64,000 nt of DNA from Parapristionchus giblindavisi (Eukaryota; Nematoda; Chromadorea; Rhabditida; Diplogasteridae). Location: positions 186,001-250,000 of the forward strand of contig CALSFV010000202.1 of assembly GCA_943737045.1 (NCBI GenBank), read 5' to 3'. A program made the translations under genes and the position numbers. Below, one piece after another: positions 1-13,000 of the stretch; within the stretch, counting starts at the first letter, position 1, and the number at the start of each line of letters is the position of its first letter. Below the pieces are notes generated by a model. That model did not search any database. It saw only the letters and a program-made list of their open reading frames with translations, and was not told where the DNA came from.

Positions 1-3000
1 AAATCATAACAGCTGAAATTCTCGCAATCCGTATTCGATTATTCTCTGCGAAACGAAATAAGTATCAGGTCGTGAAAGACCATACGTCAAGCAATCCGAA
101 AAATTGCAGAAGTGTTTAAGAGCACAAAGAAGTGCGTTGAACATGCAGGAAATAGAAAGCATTTAGAGACCTCACATTCTATAATAGGCGACCTCACGCC
201 ATTCTATTTGTTCTTCTTCTCATTCTTCTCACTGACATTGACAGTTTCAATGACGCATATGTTCTTTCTCTCATTTTATGTCCATGTTCCTCATTGAGTA
301 CACAATAATAATAAGCATAATATATCTACATCCGAGGCATGACAGCAATGTGGCAACAATTGATAATGTGACAATATGTTACGTGGGATGACGATTTAGT
401 GATAAAAATTAATCTGCAAATGCATCAGAATCCTTATGTTCATGAAAGTTTATTTGTGCGATAACTAATCCAGATTTTCCAAAATTCATATGAGCAATTA
501 GATCACTCTTACTATTTATGCTTCATTTCAGAAGGATTTGTCCCGTTGACGTATATTTATGGTAAATCGTCTTCAATTCGTGAAATATAAATTGTTTCAG
601 GATTAAATTTTTCTATTGAGGAGAGAAACTTATTCTCATTCTCTTACGTATGAACCTCATTTCGTCACACTTTAACTCATTACTAATAAAGGAAAAGATT
701 TGCCCCGAGGCTAACAATCTAAACATAACAACGCACTCCTTTCAAACTTCTAATCATAATGTTCCGGGAATCTGAGAATAGTCTTTTCGTCATGTGCACT
801 GGGATTTGTTTGTAGTTCCTAGCTCCATCCTGACGTATTGCTTACATAAATTATAGTTACGATCAAATTCTTTCGTGATTGGAATAATAACATGCCGTTA
901 TGTCTTAGCCTTTCCAATAACATAAGTTGCCCATAACTTATACCCAAATTACCCCAATCGTGAACGGTTCTCTGATGTCGTCGTTCGTTTAATATACTTG
1001 CGGAACACCAACAAACCACGGTTCACAAGTATTTTATTTCGTCATAGACGAACTTTCTTTAAGGGCAGGGTAATTATAAAATTATGTCTCAACTAGTAGT
1101 CGACATTCGTTTATCACTCGATATGGTGGCATTCGAATGAAAGAAGAAGGATGAGGAAAGTCTACTTCCCAGTAGGTGTGCCTGAAACGGAACTATGATG
1201 AACTAGGCCGAAATGGTCACCAAAATATTATATGAACCGAATAGATATTATGTACGTGTAAGCAACGCAGCTAGCCGGTCCTTTGCACTTGGTCGAAACG
1301 ACTTTGATGGAAGTTCCGTCGAAGAGATTTATTATCTACATTTATCATTTTTATAGAATTAATTTAATTATTTGACAATTATCAACATATTATTTTTATT
1401 AATTTAATTATTGTATTTGACAAGCACGTGTAGCCATGACACCAATACCTACCTCTACATGTGGGACCACATAGCACAGAGGCGACGCGTCGAATCTCCG
1501 ACTGGAACAGAGTTACTGTAATTAGCGAGTAATAGTCAGTAGCTAATGATCTCACGTACTTGAATAGCCAGTCAACGAATCGTCGTCCGTGAACAGGAGA
1601 AGCTACCAGTAGAAGAAGAGCAGTTATTGTGAAGACTCTTAATACATATTAAAGAATTATAAAAGTTTTCACATTTTTTTTACTTCGTAGGTGCGCCTAG
1701 ATTTACGATTTTACTCAGTATCAAACTTTCTAATGCACCAAAAGACACATCACTTCTTTCACATGAATGAGCTCAAACGTTCTTTTCAGATGTCGTTTAT
1801 AGAACAGTATTTTTAGACAAATGCACTAATGTTATTGTATAAATAAGGAGCTATCGTTCAGCTGGCAACTCTTTTATGCACGTAGAAATCCACTGAACAA
1901 TATATACCAGGTGAACACATTAATTTAATATAATTATGTTGCTATTCTCATTACATGCACCATCTCCACCTTCAGTAAGTGATGTTCTGGTCCGAAAGTG
2001 TTTTCATTTTATTGCTACTGGTAGCCTTGCACCGATTGCTCACAAGTGTTCATTCTTTGGTCAAAATTGCAAATGAAAAAGATCTTGGACTGCCCTTTTC
2101 GCTGTCTCGAACACGTGCATAATGTAGCCCTATTACTTGTGGGTGGATTGAGGGAGTAGAAAGGAAGTGAGGATAGAAAAAGTGTTGCATATGATATCAT
2201 TGGATTAAAGATGGAGAATGTTCATGCAAATCCCTCACATCACTCTTTTCGGCGAATACCAAGTGATTTGCGAAAAATTAGAGTAGTTATATCATCTATA
2301 AGTGATAAACTTTCGGACTCGGTAGCTCTTTCTCGCAAGCACCATTTTCAAAACTTGTGCCTTTCGAATTTTGAGAAAAATAGCCAAACTTGAGAAACAT
2401 CAGTGAAAACCATGGTTATTTGGTTTTTCCAATGATTCAATTAGCTGAATCAGCGAAAAAGAAATAGTGTAGATAACTTTTGCAACCTTTCTCTATTCAT
2501 AGTTTGTTCACGAAATATTCGAGTAAATCCACCTCTAGACTTGGACAATATCAACTAATTTCCAATTCACTGAACTAACACAGGCCAGAAGAGTTGTTTT
2601 ATTTGTTGGTGGTCTTAGCCTTAGGGAGGTCCTATTGATGTAGGTCAGAAATTCAACATAGAAGTGGAAATACCAAGGTCTCTTAAACAGCTGATTCGTA
2701 CAAGAACACATAAGCGCGTCATTACAACTACTCCTTTATGCACTGTTACATTTGCCTTACGTGCCTACGCCGTAACCCCCTCCGTCGCCTCTCCGGCATT
2801 TTTTCTCTCAAAATATGCTTAGAAATAATGGTAAACCACAAAATACCTCATGGGGATTTATACTCTGAGTAGTACGGTAGAAGACGGAGCGCGAATGAGA
2901 AACCTTTTCCCGTAGAATGTCTCAGATCTATTTATTTCAAGACGTTTCACTCTTATGTTCCTTAGCAAGGCCTTGATCTCATCGTCGGCGTCTCTTCGTG

Positions 3001-3650
3001 TCTCTTATGTCTCGATACAGACACTTTTTATCCCTGAGACAAGAGAGGCAACTCTATCACACTTTTTTTATTCTCTATTCGTCATTCGTACAATTTTCTT
3101 CACACTCCGAAACTCATCTATCCTAAATGTCAGTGTATTTATGACCATCTTCTTCCGCTTCATTGAAAGTCAGTTCATCTACAGATTTAATTATTATATA
3201 TCTAACTATTTCTATTATATCGTTACTCTAGATCACTGAATCTTCTAATATTTTATTCACATTCTATCTACATTATTCTGTTCGTTTATACGCATGGGAC
3301 AGACCGAAAAAAATATTGCAAATAAGAGTGATTGAAATCTCAATAAAAAATGATCATTTCTGTAGTTTGTGTTTGCAAATATGTTGTTTGTATTTCACAA
3401 TGCCAGAAACGGATAAGCAATCAGAGTAAAATTAATATTGATAGACCACTAGTGCAGGAACATTAAAAAAGCAAGCCCTCTTGAACTACAAAGTGACGCT
3501 GATCAGTACAGAAATTTTCAACAATAACTCCGCCCTCTGAGCTCCGCCACACAGGTTCAAATGCACCCTGAAACGCAACACTACATATTAAGTTGTCATA
3601 ATCGTCCGATTCTATCTGTCATGCTATACTTTAAAATATATATTGCAAAA
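1..3650. other. Mostly non-coding stretch
   Basis: I see no convincing complete gene here. The open frames (for example at 2955-3239) are short, AT-rich and lack splice context. One possible terminal exon at 1434-1521 is listed separately. Sequence at about 2440-2520 resembles part of the interior of the hAT-like element at 18550-19373 (shared stretch around 19160-19220), so some of this region is probably decayed repeat. Confidence 0.5.
1434..1521 (+). CDS. Possible terminal coding exon, unknown
   Basis: After a TAG acceptor there is an open frame of 28 codons to a TAA, containing YLYMWDHIAQRRRVESPTG. Its composition is protein-like and codon use is balanced, unlike the AT-rich noise nearby. 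I could not find matching upstream exons, so this may be the end of a gene, a pseudogene fragment or chance. No family is recognised. Confidence 0.2.
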
Positions 3651-3652
3651 TA

Positions 3653-4110
3653 CAGTCCCGCACGTTCGCGCTCCCTAAACGCCCCCCCCCCCCCGCGGCC
3701 CGTGGGGGGGGCCGCATCATGCCGCATCGGTGAATAATTTTTTTCAAACATCTCCTTGGTTGTTATCGTTGTATCATCAGATAATATTAATATCACCGCA
3801 GAAACGAGAATTTTTGGTTGAGTGTGGACAGCGTCGCACGTTCACCCTCCCTAAACGCGGCAGGTTGCGGCCCCCCGCGGCCCGCGGGGGGGGGGGGGGG
3901 GGCCGCATCATGCCGCATCGATGAATATTTTTTTTTAACAATTCGCTGTTTTTGATCGTTGCATTATCAAATAAGGGTGCGGACATGATGATGCAACGAT
4001 CGCAACCAATGAAATGTTTGAAAAAAATTATTCATCGATGCGGCATGATGCGGCCCCCGCCGGCCGCGGGGGGGGGGGGCGCGTTTAGGGAGCGCGAACG
4101 TGCGGGACTG
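3653..4110. mobile_element. GC-rich inverted-repeat element with TA flanks (MITE-like)
   Basis: The ends CAGTCCCGCACGTTCGCG (3653-3670) and their reverse complement (ending 4110) bound a 458-bp palindrome-like unit flanked by TA on both sides, as expected for a Tc1/mariner-type non-autonomous element. Inside are three related GC modules (about 3665-3725, 3845-3925, 4035-4090), each with runs of 8-14 C or G next to GCGGCC-like motifs and a shared GCCGCATCATGCCGCATC block. The homopolymer runs stand out sharply from the AT-rich surroundings. Confidence 0.6.
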
Positions 4111-4112
4111 TA

Positions 4113-6570
4113 TTGCTTGACAGTTTTAGTGTAATGGCTCCGTGAACTTCGATCTTTTAGGGACCTTCGCGCTTGCATCCACTCATTATGAACGCTACAT
4201 TGATCATCTTCTATAGTCTTGCAATAGCCACAGCAATGTAAGACTACATACCGTAATCCAGAAATACCGTCACCAAGTATTTCTTGCAGATCATATCAGG
4301 AATGCATACGTGTGCCACATCATGTAGTAAGTTTATTAAACTGCGACCTTAACATTATGACTGTAGAGAAAGAGTTACGGTAGCTGTCGTTGTAGGACTT
4401 TCAACGCTTGAATCCTGGAGTTCTCGCGCCTCGAGAGTTTGATCAGGGACGCTGCGAGGGACCAGAGGGATGTGTGCCGTCAAAGTGAGTTACAGGCCCG
4501 GAATGATTGAGATCTTTCCAATGAACATTTGCAAAAAAAAGTAATTTAAATTATGTACAATCGATTTTTAAATTTCAAATTGTTGTGCTTTAGGTGGGAA
4601 TCAATCCAGGTGCTCTCCATCACTGGCGGCGTTTTCAAAGATGAACGACGTCCCGTAGTAATAGAAGAATGCGACATGCTGAATATGCTCTGAGTTCTGC
4701 AGGGAAAATTATCGTAGTCATTATTTGTCTGTTTCGTTCCGCTATGTTGTTCATATATTTTCTCCATCTTTCATTAAGATCCACTATGAAATAGCCATGT
4801 GTCATCATCATTTTGACTATTTGTCATGATTCAAAGTCATCGCACTCCATAGTGGTTACTCCCCCCTAGATGCGAGGTTCCTTGATCTAAAAAGGCTTTC
4901 GATCTTCCCTTCTCCTATATCTTGTTACGCGCATGCATCACCGTAACGTTAGCCTAATTAAGTTCGAATTGTTTAGATTTTTATATGAAATAAATATTAT
5001 TATTTATTCCGTGATAGATTTAGGCCTATTCTTTAGGTCATTAAATTGATTAATAAATTTATTATGTGTCATTTTCATCTTCGTTCATATAAGAATGAAA
5101 AGGAATCATGCAAATGAAAGTCCCACAATGAAATGGACCACCTTAGATATTTAATTTTTTTCAATATTGAATTTAGCGAACGGTGTCATGAGTTTTTCAT
5201 GTGGTACTTGTTATACAACAATATACATAGTGGAAAGAAACTGCACAAGTTCAAAACGAAAAAAAGGAAGGTCAATCTAAGAACGGAATGAATAACAATA
5301 TATCTTGACACTTTTAATTCAATAAAGAACTGTCTTCACACAAATTGATCATTCAGCATATGACCTTTACAAATACACTCAATTTGTGCAATTTCACTTG
5401 CCCAAGTGTATCTCCATTAAAAGTAATGAAAAGCTAGAAATAGCATCATCGAAAGAAGGAAGTTAATCCTTCTATCGCCCTCTCATATTATCCCCTAGAG
5501 GGCAATTATGGAACATTCCTTGAAACAGCTCAATCTATTACTATTAATTGACCGAAGAATTGGATAATAGCGTTCATTCACTTCCGAACACGGTTCGTGA
5601 GCTAAAAATGTCACCAGAGGGGTGCTAAGATAACTGAATCTTATAGCAAGATTTAGTAAGGGTCTATTTACTGCTCGTGGCTGGTAAAGACGAAAATACC
5701 AAGAACAATAATTTTTTTTAAAAGGGACTTCAGGTGAATGACTTCATTTGTGTACTTATCACTTAAATTAACAATTTTTATTTATTTAATTATACATTTC
5801 CACAAACAAAGTAATGTTTACAGTTTATCGACCTTTATCAAGCACAGAACCATAGGGGAGGGAATGGTTGCCACTAAACGACTGATTAGTCTGGGCGTGC
5901 TGAGGTCCCATACAAGGGGTATTTCTATCTTAAATAATTCTTCGTTCATCTTCTTGTGATCAGCTACTGAAGACTTTATTCAAAATCAAAGCCGCTACAC
6001 TTGATCCTTTTCGAGTAGTGAATCATGAAAGAAAATTCAGAAAATAGATATAGATAACCCAAGTCCTCGCTCAATACTTCGTCAGCAATTGCTTGATGGA
6101 AGGCATACCACTCCAGACTTGCCTATGGTCTTCTAGGAGGGGATCCTTTTACGTTGTTGAAGTTTATTCGGTGAGAGAGGAACAACAAAGTAATGCTTTT
6201 TGATTAATTTTAAGTATTTCATTTTTTAAATCAATCTCGTTCACTATCATCATTGATGGGATAGTGTCTCGAAATGTTTGCAACCTTTCTACATCATGAT
6301 CTCCGTCTAAAATTAGCAGCCCTTTCATATCATGGTAATACTTCTTCCTTTGGCTACTCTAAACTGTTTGTCGATCTGGTCAGACTCAAGAATAGTGGGA
6401 TTGGAAGACGCGATTACAAAGATCAACGACCATATTACGAGAATGTTGGAAGCATTTCGAGGAATGTGTTTAAAGAAGGGGACCCACGAGATTTGGGCTG
6501 CGATATTGACATGAAGAACGTGGGACAAACGAAGTGACATTCTGTTCTCTATTAGATTTGACTGGTTGAA
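4113..6570. other. No supported gene
   Basis: AT-rich sequence without a consistent exon chain. A minus-strand open frame near 4546-4767 has a possible acceptor inside it, but two competing frames are equally open and no partner exon was found. The frame at 6274-6537 overlaps a dispersed repeat: its 6463-6545 part recurs in inverted form at about 16015-16097. Confidence 0.45.
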
Positions 6571-6576
6571 CGCGTA

Positions 6577-6812
6577 CTCTGGTATTTCAAGACTTAAAGT
6601 CTACTTGCACTTCACTTTAAGTAGACTTGTAAGTCTACTTCAAGTGAAACGTAAGTCTACTTAAAGTGTGACGTCACTACGTAAGTAAACTTAAAGTGAA
6701 ACGCAAGTCTACTTAAAGTGAAAATGTGACGTCACTCACTTGAAGTTTACTTAAAGTGAACTTAAAGTCAGTGACGTATTTTAAGTAGACTTTAAGTTTT
6801 GAAATACCAGAG
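6577..6812. mobile_element. MITE with CTCTGGTATTTC ends and TA duplication
   Basis: A 236-bp unit bounded by CTCTGGTATTTCAAGACTT and the near-perfect inverse at 6794-6812, with TA immediately outside both ends. The interior is made of repeats of an AAGTCTACTTAAAGTG-type motif in both orientations. The end sequence is shared with the unit at 37896-38364, so the two belong to one family. A TA duplication points to Tc1/mariner-type mobilisation. Confidence 0.7.
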
Positions 6813-6817
6813 TAGAG

Positions 6818-6890
6818 CGTGTGGCTCAGAGGTTAGTAGTCAGCGCTTGTAACCGCGCCACAAGGGTTCGATTCCCGTTTGCAATTTTCT
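6818..6890 (+). repeat. tRNA-like (SINE-type) sequence
   Basis: Contains an A-box-like TGGCTCAGAGGTTAGTAGTC and a B-box GGTTCGATTCC at the expected spacing, and a 7-base loop TTGTAAC whose centre would read GTA. The 5' and 3' ends do not pair into an acceptor stem, so this is a tRNA-derived repeat or pseudogene rather than a working tRNA. It directly follows the TA-flanked MITE. Confidence 0.4.
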
Positions 6891-7620
6891 ATACAATTTC
6901 AAAAACTCGCGCCTTTCCCTGGGCATATAAATGAACTTTAAGTCCGAATTACGGTATTCTGGGGCATCTAAAATTTTAGAGAAAATTGTTTTTGTATACA
7001 AGGAGATGTGATCAATAGTTCTGTCTGGCCAGTTTATTCACGAAAAAACTCGTGGGTCCCCTTCTTTAAATGGAAAATGAAACACATTCGATACTTAAAA
7101 CGAAGATACTGCATTACTTATTTACTATCATAATTATCATTATTATCTTGTCAGCAGTTCATTTTTGACTGATTGTTGTAGTTCCGATAACATATTGAAA
7201 AAATGAAATTGTATCGGGTGACAAAAATCGAAAATCTTTTGAAAAATAGTGTGTACAGACATATGATTCTATTCTATGATTAAATTGAATTTTCATAAAC
7301 GAATAAATGCTATATTATCATTTGGTGACTGCAATGCTGATTAATAATGCACAAATATTATCGAAAGAAGAATATTTAATATGTGATATCATGATACAGA
7401 TGCATAAGAACTACTATGTGGTAGCGTGACACTATAGAAAGGACAACAGTTATTGTTCGTAAAAAATGTGCGTACTCAAGAAGAGAACAAATCTGTTGTA
7501 AATTGAGCTGTGGTAAATTGATCTGTGGTTAACTGATTGATCCACTTTGAATTTTGCCGTAGATAGGGAAATCTCAAAATATAACATGATCTTTGATCTC
7601 TTTCCAATTCTATCTTTCAG

Positions 7621-7769
7621 AGTGATCAGAATACGGGCCGCAGCAAGTCTCGTACTGCACGCAAGGTAGCTTCATTTGTAGTTTAATCTTTCTTATTTTA
7701 ATATATTTGATCTTGCAGGGCTGATCTAAGAATAGAAAGAATCGCAGTAAGGGGCGTGGAGTTCATAAG
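7621..7769 (+). CDS. Two possible small exons, unresolved
   Basis: Two segments, 7621-7665 and 7719-7769, have good acceptors (CTTTCAG, CTTGCAG) and GTAG donors and both are multiples of three. The frame open through both is hydrophobic/basic. The most protein-like frame of the first (GRSKSRTARK) meets TGA in the second. A further similar stretch lies at about 7832-7915. It could be the 3' part of a gene, or a decayed one. No family is recognised. Confidence 0.2.
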
Positions 7770-8029
7770 GTAGTTTGACCATGGTACTCCATCTAATTGT
7801 AATTTTATCTTTGATGTTTGCACTCTGCGTCTGATTATGTCTTCAATGATTCGAGCACTAGAACTGCCAAGTCGCCTCACTGCAAATCTCGTGAGAATGC
7901 AAATATATATCACTTAGTGCTGATAAGTTAAATATATAGTATTGTACAATGGCCAATTATGAATAAATGATATATTAAAAAAAAACAAAACCACAATACA
8001 GTTCGCATAGAATTATTAATGAATCTTCT

Positions 8030-8454
8030 TTATTCTTCTTCATATAGGTGATTCATATGTTTGGGTAGCTCTCGATCATCAATGAATGATCCTTTCTTAG
8101 CTATTTCATCAAGAAAGCCATAGAGGATTTTAAATGCCTCCTCGGCTACTACTGTTCTTTCTCGGGCTTTCTCTATCTGTACAAAGCAAAGATCTAATTC
8201 ATTTTGATACCACTAAGTGGTGCTTCAACTCTTATGTAAGTACTTAAATTTACATATATAAATTATATTTTACATATTTAAATATTCTTACCTTATGTAA
8301 TTTTCTTAATTTCTGATAATTTTTTGATATATTTAAAACTTTTAAAGATACTTGGTTGATTCAGTTGCTGCTAAAATGTGGTGAAGAGAATTACTTCGGT
8401 CCCGTCAATATCAAATTCTACGATGATAACTTTTTCTTTTGTATGTTTGGTCAT
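8030..8454 (-). CDS. Short helical protein fragment, possibly broken gene
   Basis: The last exon (8176-8030) follows a TGTACAG acceptor and encodes 48 residues that look like an amphipathic helix (VAEEAFKILYGFLDEIAKKG, then an acidic end LYEEE); its TAA overlaps an AATAAA signal. Upstream on the same strand an ATG at 8454 opens a protein-like frame (VIIVEFDIDGTEVILFTTF) that stops at an in-frame TAG near 8374, and about 8293-8350 could form a linking exon (KNYQKLRKLHK). I could not join all parts in phase, so the gene may be decayed or mis-modelled. No family is recognised. The possible ATG at 8598 on the plus strand would make a divergent pair about 140 bp apart. Confidence 0.4.
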
Positions 8455-9358
8455 TATATCTTTCCGGAAAACAATACAATTCATTTTTGTAACTAATATA
8501 GTATTATTATCTATGTAGAAATACAATAGACAACAGTACAACGAAATATATTTATGTTAGTAACGAAAATTTAAAAAAAAAATTATTTAATTATAATATG
8601 TTCTTTGATCAATCATTATTTCTAGTCGGTGGCGACACTTTGCTCGCAGAGGTAGAAGAAACAGTGGAATTCTGGCATAAATTATGGATTCGTGATCGGA
8701 CAAATCCATACTTCTGCAATCCCTACTTTAAAATCACAACATATTGCAGGGTTTGTTTTAATAGAAAGAAAAATATTTATTATTTTAAATGCTTTACTTG
8801 CAGAAGAAATTCCATGATCCAGCAGAGACTGTAAGTTTTTTTCGTATTTTTAGCCACTTTTTCAAATAAAAATAATCATAGGCCGAGGATAAGAAGAATT
8901 TCCGTCAAGCTCTCTTAGATGGACGCCCTTTTAACGTAACTGTGTGCAGGATTCTTGAGAAACCATTAAAATGGAATGGAAAGAATCCCCTGGAGGTCCA
9001 ATTGAATACGTATGATGAATGCTGATAAAAATGTCGTAGATTTTCCTTCATTTGATTTGATATCTGCGTTATTATAATATTATACAACAAAAAGCAGCAT
9101 TTCGAGAAAAAAAATCAGGTGTGGAATTATCTATATGTTATGGATGAACGGTATTCTGATGGTAGCATACCGTACATTATGATTCCTTACACTGTGTTTC
9201 CTACTACTATATTGCTTAGAACCTTTCAAAAGGCAATGATTTGTACGATGAATGTTATGTGTGCTTTCAATGACTCGTCTCTTGACAAATTGCCAATTCA
9301 CATTGCGGTTGGTCTGAGGGAGCACTTTATCGCGATTGGGCCAGCGCAATGTCTTTAA
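8365..9358 (+). CDS. Multi-exon gene of unknown family
   Basis: Phase-consistent exons: 8626-8750, 8804-8830, 8882-8995 and 9119-9358 (TAA). The 5' end is uncertain. Either translation starts at ATG 8598, giving about 177 residues, or an exon at 8365-8440 (TGGTTGATTCAG acceptor, GTATGT donor) precedes 8626 in matching phase. The protein carries several scattered cysteines (TNPYFCNPYFKITTYC; TVCRILEK; MICTMNVMCAF) and ends in Cys-Leu. I see no clear signal peptide or membrane span. I do not recognise the family; it may be a nematode-restricted protein. The 8365-8440 exon would overlap an antisense open frame of the minus-strand gene at 8030-8454, so only one of the two readings there is likely right. 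Confidence 0.5.
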
Positions 9359-9359
9359 A

Positions 9360-10083
9360 ACAAGCGAGGATATCATATGATGGTTCTAAAATCAGCTGAG
9401 AATATCAGATGATGTGTCAACATTAGTGAGCTACACCTCAATTGTACCCTTGCTATAGTTTGGAACAGTGCATAAACCCATGCTTAGGTTTTCACTCGTT
9501 TTCATTTAATACTGTAACAATTGACCTTCAGATCCCTTATTCCAAATATTGCTAAGGCATGAACATGAATAAATTATAATAGCTTGATCATGGTATAGTG
9601 GACGCATTCGTATATTATAATAAAGAATTTTATTCATAGCAATTTGAAAGGAATGTGGAGAGTTTCATAAACACACACTCTACTTCGCTATGCGGTAAGA
9701 ATACTTTGACAGAATAAAATGAATGGAATTTGTGAAGCAAAAAAAGCTACCGTAATTCGACTACAGCGAGGAATTTGGACTTTAGCAATTGGAATTTTAG
9801 ATAATATTGCTAGATGAGATGGGCAAATATATAACTAAAGATCTGCATATGTATAGCAAACCATTTGGCGAGAAACATGGAGTTACAAGAGTAAGGGAGG
9901 CGTTTGCCAAATATCCCTCTACGCTTGTGACGTCACGTCTGTCGGCAAACAGTCTGCCACCGCTCATGCATACGGCATTTGGTACATATTGGAAAGAAAT
10001 GAGATGGTATCGGGCGACAAAAATCGATAATCGTTCATACAACATATAAAAGAGTGTGTACAGGCATTGGTCAGATGATATTA
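9360..10083. other. Non-coding; contains a dispersed repeat
   Basis: No supported exon. The stretch at about 10000-10075 is related to 7205-7265 (shared GTATCGGG.GACAAAAATCGA followed by AGTGTGTACAG), so both are copies of one dispersed repeat. The open frame at 9807-10049 runs into this repeat and is not trusted. Confidence 0.4.
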
Positions 10084-13000
10084 TCAATCGAAGACATTGA
10101 AAGGATTGAAGGTATTTCCCATTCGAGCTCGTCTCTGATTGTAGGCGTTGGTCACACCGAAAGTGGGAATTCCAGGGATGGGAGCGGGAGGAGTGTAATT
10201 GAAATGATCGATCACCTTAAGTGATAAAATAATAGAATGTTAATCAAGTATTGATCACTGAATAATAATGATTAGGAGAAGAGGATTCGTAAAGTTACCT
10301 TCTGATGCATTTGAATAAGTTCAGAGACCAGTTTATCAGCTTCTTTCAGAGCCAGTCTTAGCTCCGTCCAGCTATCGTCTTCTTCTGACAGAGCTACCAG
10401 CTGAAAAATCATTTCATATATGCCTAGTTTTCGAAACTTCATGGTAACTAATATATTGTTTCTGATTAGGAAGTTGTTCACGTTAGTTCAGAGAGCACAA
10501 TATGGATGAATGAGATATTACTGATGCACCCATGGGGATTCGAACATGTGTCCAATATGGAGCTACGTACATTTTTCCAGCTATACTCATATACCAAAAA
10601 ACTTTATTGTTTTCTGATATATGATATAAGTTAAGGGAAAACGGATTTGGTCGTGAGGTAGTGAAAATGGAGGAGAGAGGCATTCTAGAGCGAATTATGC
10701 AAATAGAGTGAGAGTGATAGCAAAACGGTAGACTATGGGCTTATTTCCGAATATAATTATCGTTCCATTCGATTCAGTACTTACCCTGGCAGCGATCTTC
10801 TTCTTCAGTTCGATATTCTTCTTCTTCGCCATGTTTACATCAGCCAGTTGGTAATCGGCCCAGAGGATGTATAGGTTCTCCTCCTATAAGGATTTATTCG
10901 GTTAAAATATATTTATTTATTTTATTCATCGTACAACAGAAGGGGGTATATACTGTTATGAACTTCTCATACTTGTAACGATGATTGGTCATTGCATGAA
11001 ATTTTGAATATTATAATAATAAGCATGCATAAAATATTACATCATGGATTCTCTCCCTGGCCTCATGAACACGTCTCATACGATCATGCTCCTCCTCGAT
11101 CCAACTCATAGGACAATCGAATCTGTACAGACCCTGTAAAGAATGAATTTAAAGATTCAAGACAGCACAATTAGTTCAAAGGGACAGTGATCAACGATAA
11201 ATCACGATGGTTTTGTATTATAGAAGGTGAACAAGAAGATTCTCTCTGTTGTTCACCATATTATGGGATAAAGGAATACTATTATAGAGGTATGAAAATC
11301 AGCACACTTGAATAACGTCCCAACCTGGACGGCCATTTGCCCGATTTGCATGTACATCACGTTTATATTTCAAAGTATTTTCATTCGCCATATATACAAC
11401 GATTTGTGCATAGGCACTTATTAAAATATGAGCGGAAACCTGGAAGTTCACGTACGCTATCGTTTTGGTAGAACTGTCCTCCCTCTTGATCGCACACCTC
11501 ACGCCATCCCTGATGATAGTGAACTTCCTGCTCGTTCATTCTGATCTACAATCGATTGTATTGATTGAAATGGTCTTACATTGCTATTAGAGACTTACAT
11601 CATTCTGATATCGTTCCAATGTGAGACGGAACTTCTTGCCCATATAGTGAAGTTGTCTGAGCGAAGACATCTCTCCCATATCGTAGAACTCGGATAGAAT
11701 CGGACAGATCAGATGAGAATTCATCTCCTGAAATAAGTAGATTTTAGCTTAATTTAATTTTTATTTACCCACTCAATTGTTGTTACTTGTATGGTTGATT
11801 GTTCACATCTTCTTTCCTTCTTTTCTTACCTTGAACTCATTGATTTTCTTCTTCAATGGCTCACGATTCATATGAAGAGGAGCCCATTCATCGATATGGA
11901 GAAGACATACAAGCTGAAATTGTACCTTTATTATAGAAGATCTCTAAGATATGATTCTTATTCATCAGATTTTTTTTAAAAATTTTTGGATTATTTTTAG
12001 TATGTGATGAGAATATACATAACACTTTCATCGTGAATCAATTAATGCAAATGTGTGTTTGATCTCAACTGTCTATTTCATAATTCAGACTACAGTACAC
12101 CACATGGCGTGACACACCAACGCACCTAAGATCATTTGTACATTGTGGCGATAAGGTGGGAAAGGGAATAATGGGCCATTCTCACGAAGTGTCTCTCTCA
12201 CTGTATATTTGTCGCTTTGCAGAATGATTTCGTCCCTGAATCATGATCAATTTTCTTATTCTTCCTCTTCAGTCACCTGTCTATCATCATCACGTGTTCA
12301 CTCAGATCACGAAAGCAATGAAAAGGGTCTCTCCTCTCCTATTTCTATCGATGTGCACAAACACACAAACACACATGCATACCCTCACAAACAGATCATT
12401 TCTCTAGTGAGAGATCTGCGACCAGACACCGAGATAGAGTAGGAAGGCACGGAGAAGTGTAAGAGAGCATTAACTCTTGACGTCATTGACTAATGCTCGC
12501 TCACTTTTGTTTCTCACACACGGGGTATCCGCTCACATCATCGCCGATATATCACGGATGACTACGGTAACGCCGCCCATTTTGAAATTCTAGAGATCAA
12601 AGATCAAGGATCACCTACCAGATCGCGTCTCTGCTTGTTCCTCTCTTCGAGCAGTTGAAGCATCGTCTTGTTCTCGGGATCTTGCTCTGAAAAGGTAATA
12701 TAACTAATCAATTATTTTCTGACAAAATAAGATTTATGAACAAATATTCACATTTATTTCAATGTTAGAGACGAAAAGCAGAGGTATAATTCATATCGGC
12801 CATTATGATTAAAGAAGACGCGCTTGTAACTAAACAATTGTCTATTTCTGGCTTGATGATGATCATTCGTATCATCGCTCAGTGCATTGGCCATGAATGA
12901 TTGATAATGCACTGTGGGGACAGAAGATAAGCGTCACCAATGGAGAAATATATTGCCATGATTCCATATTACCCAAGTCTAGTAAGAAATGATAGAATAT

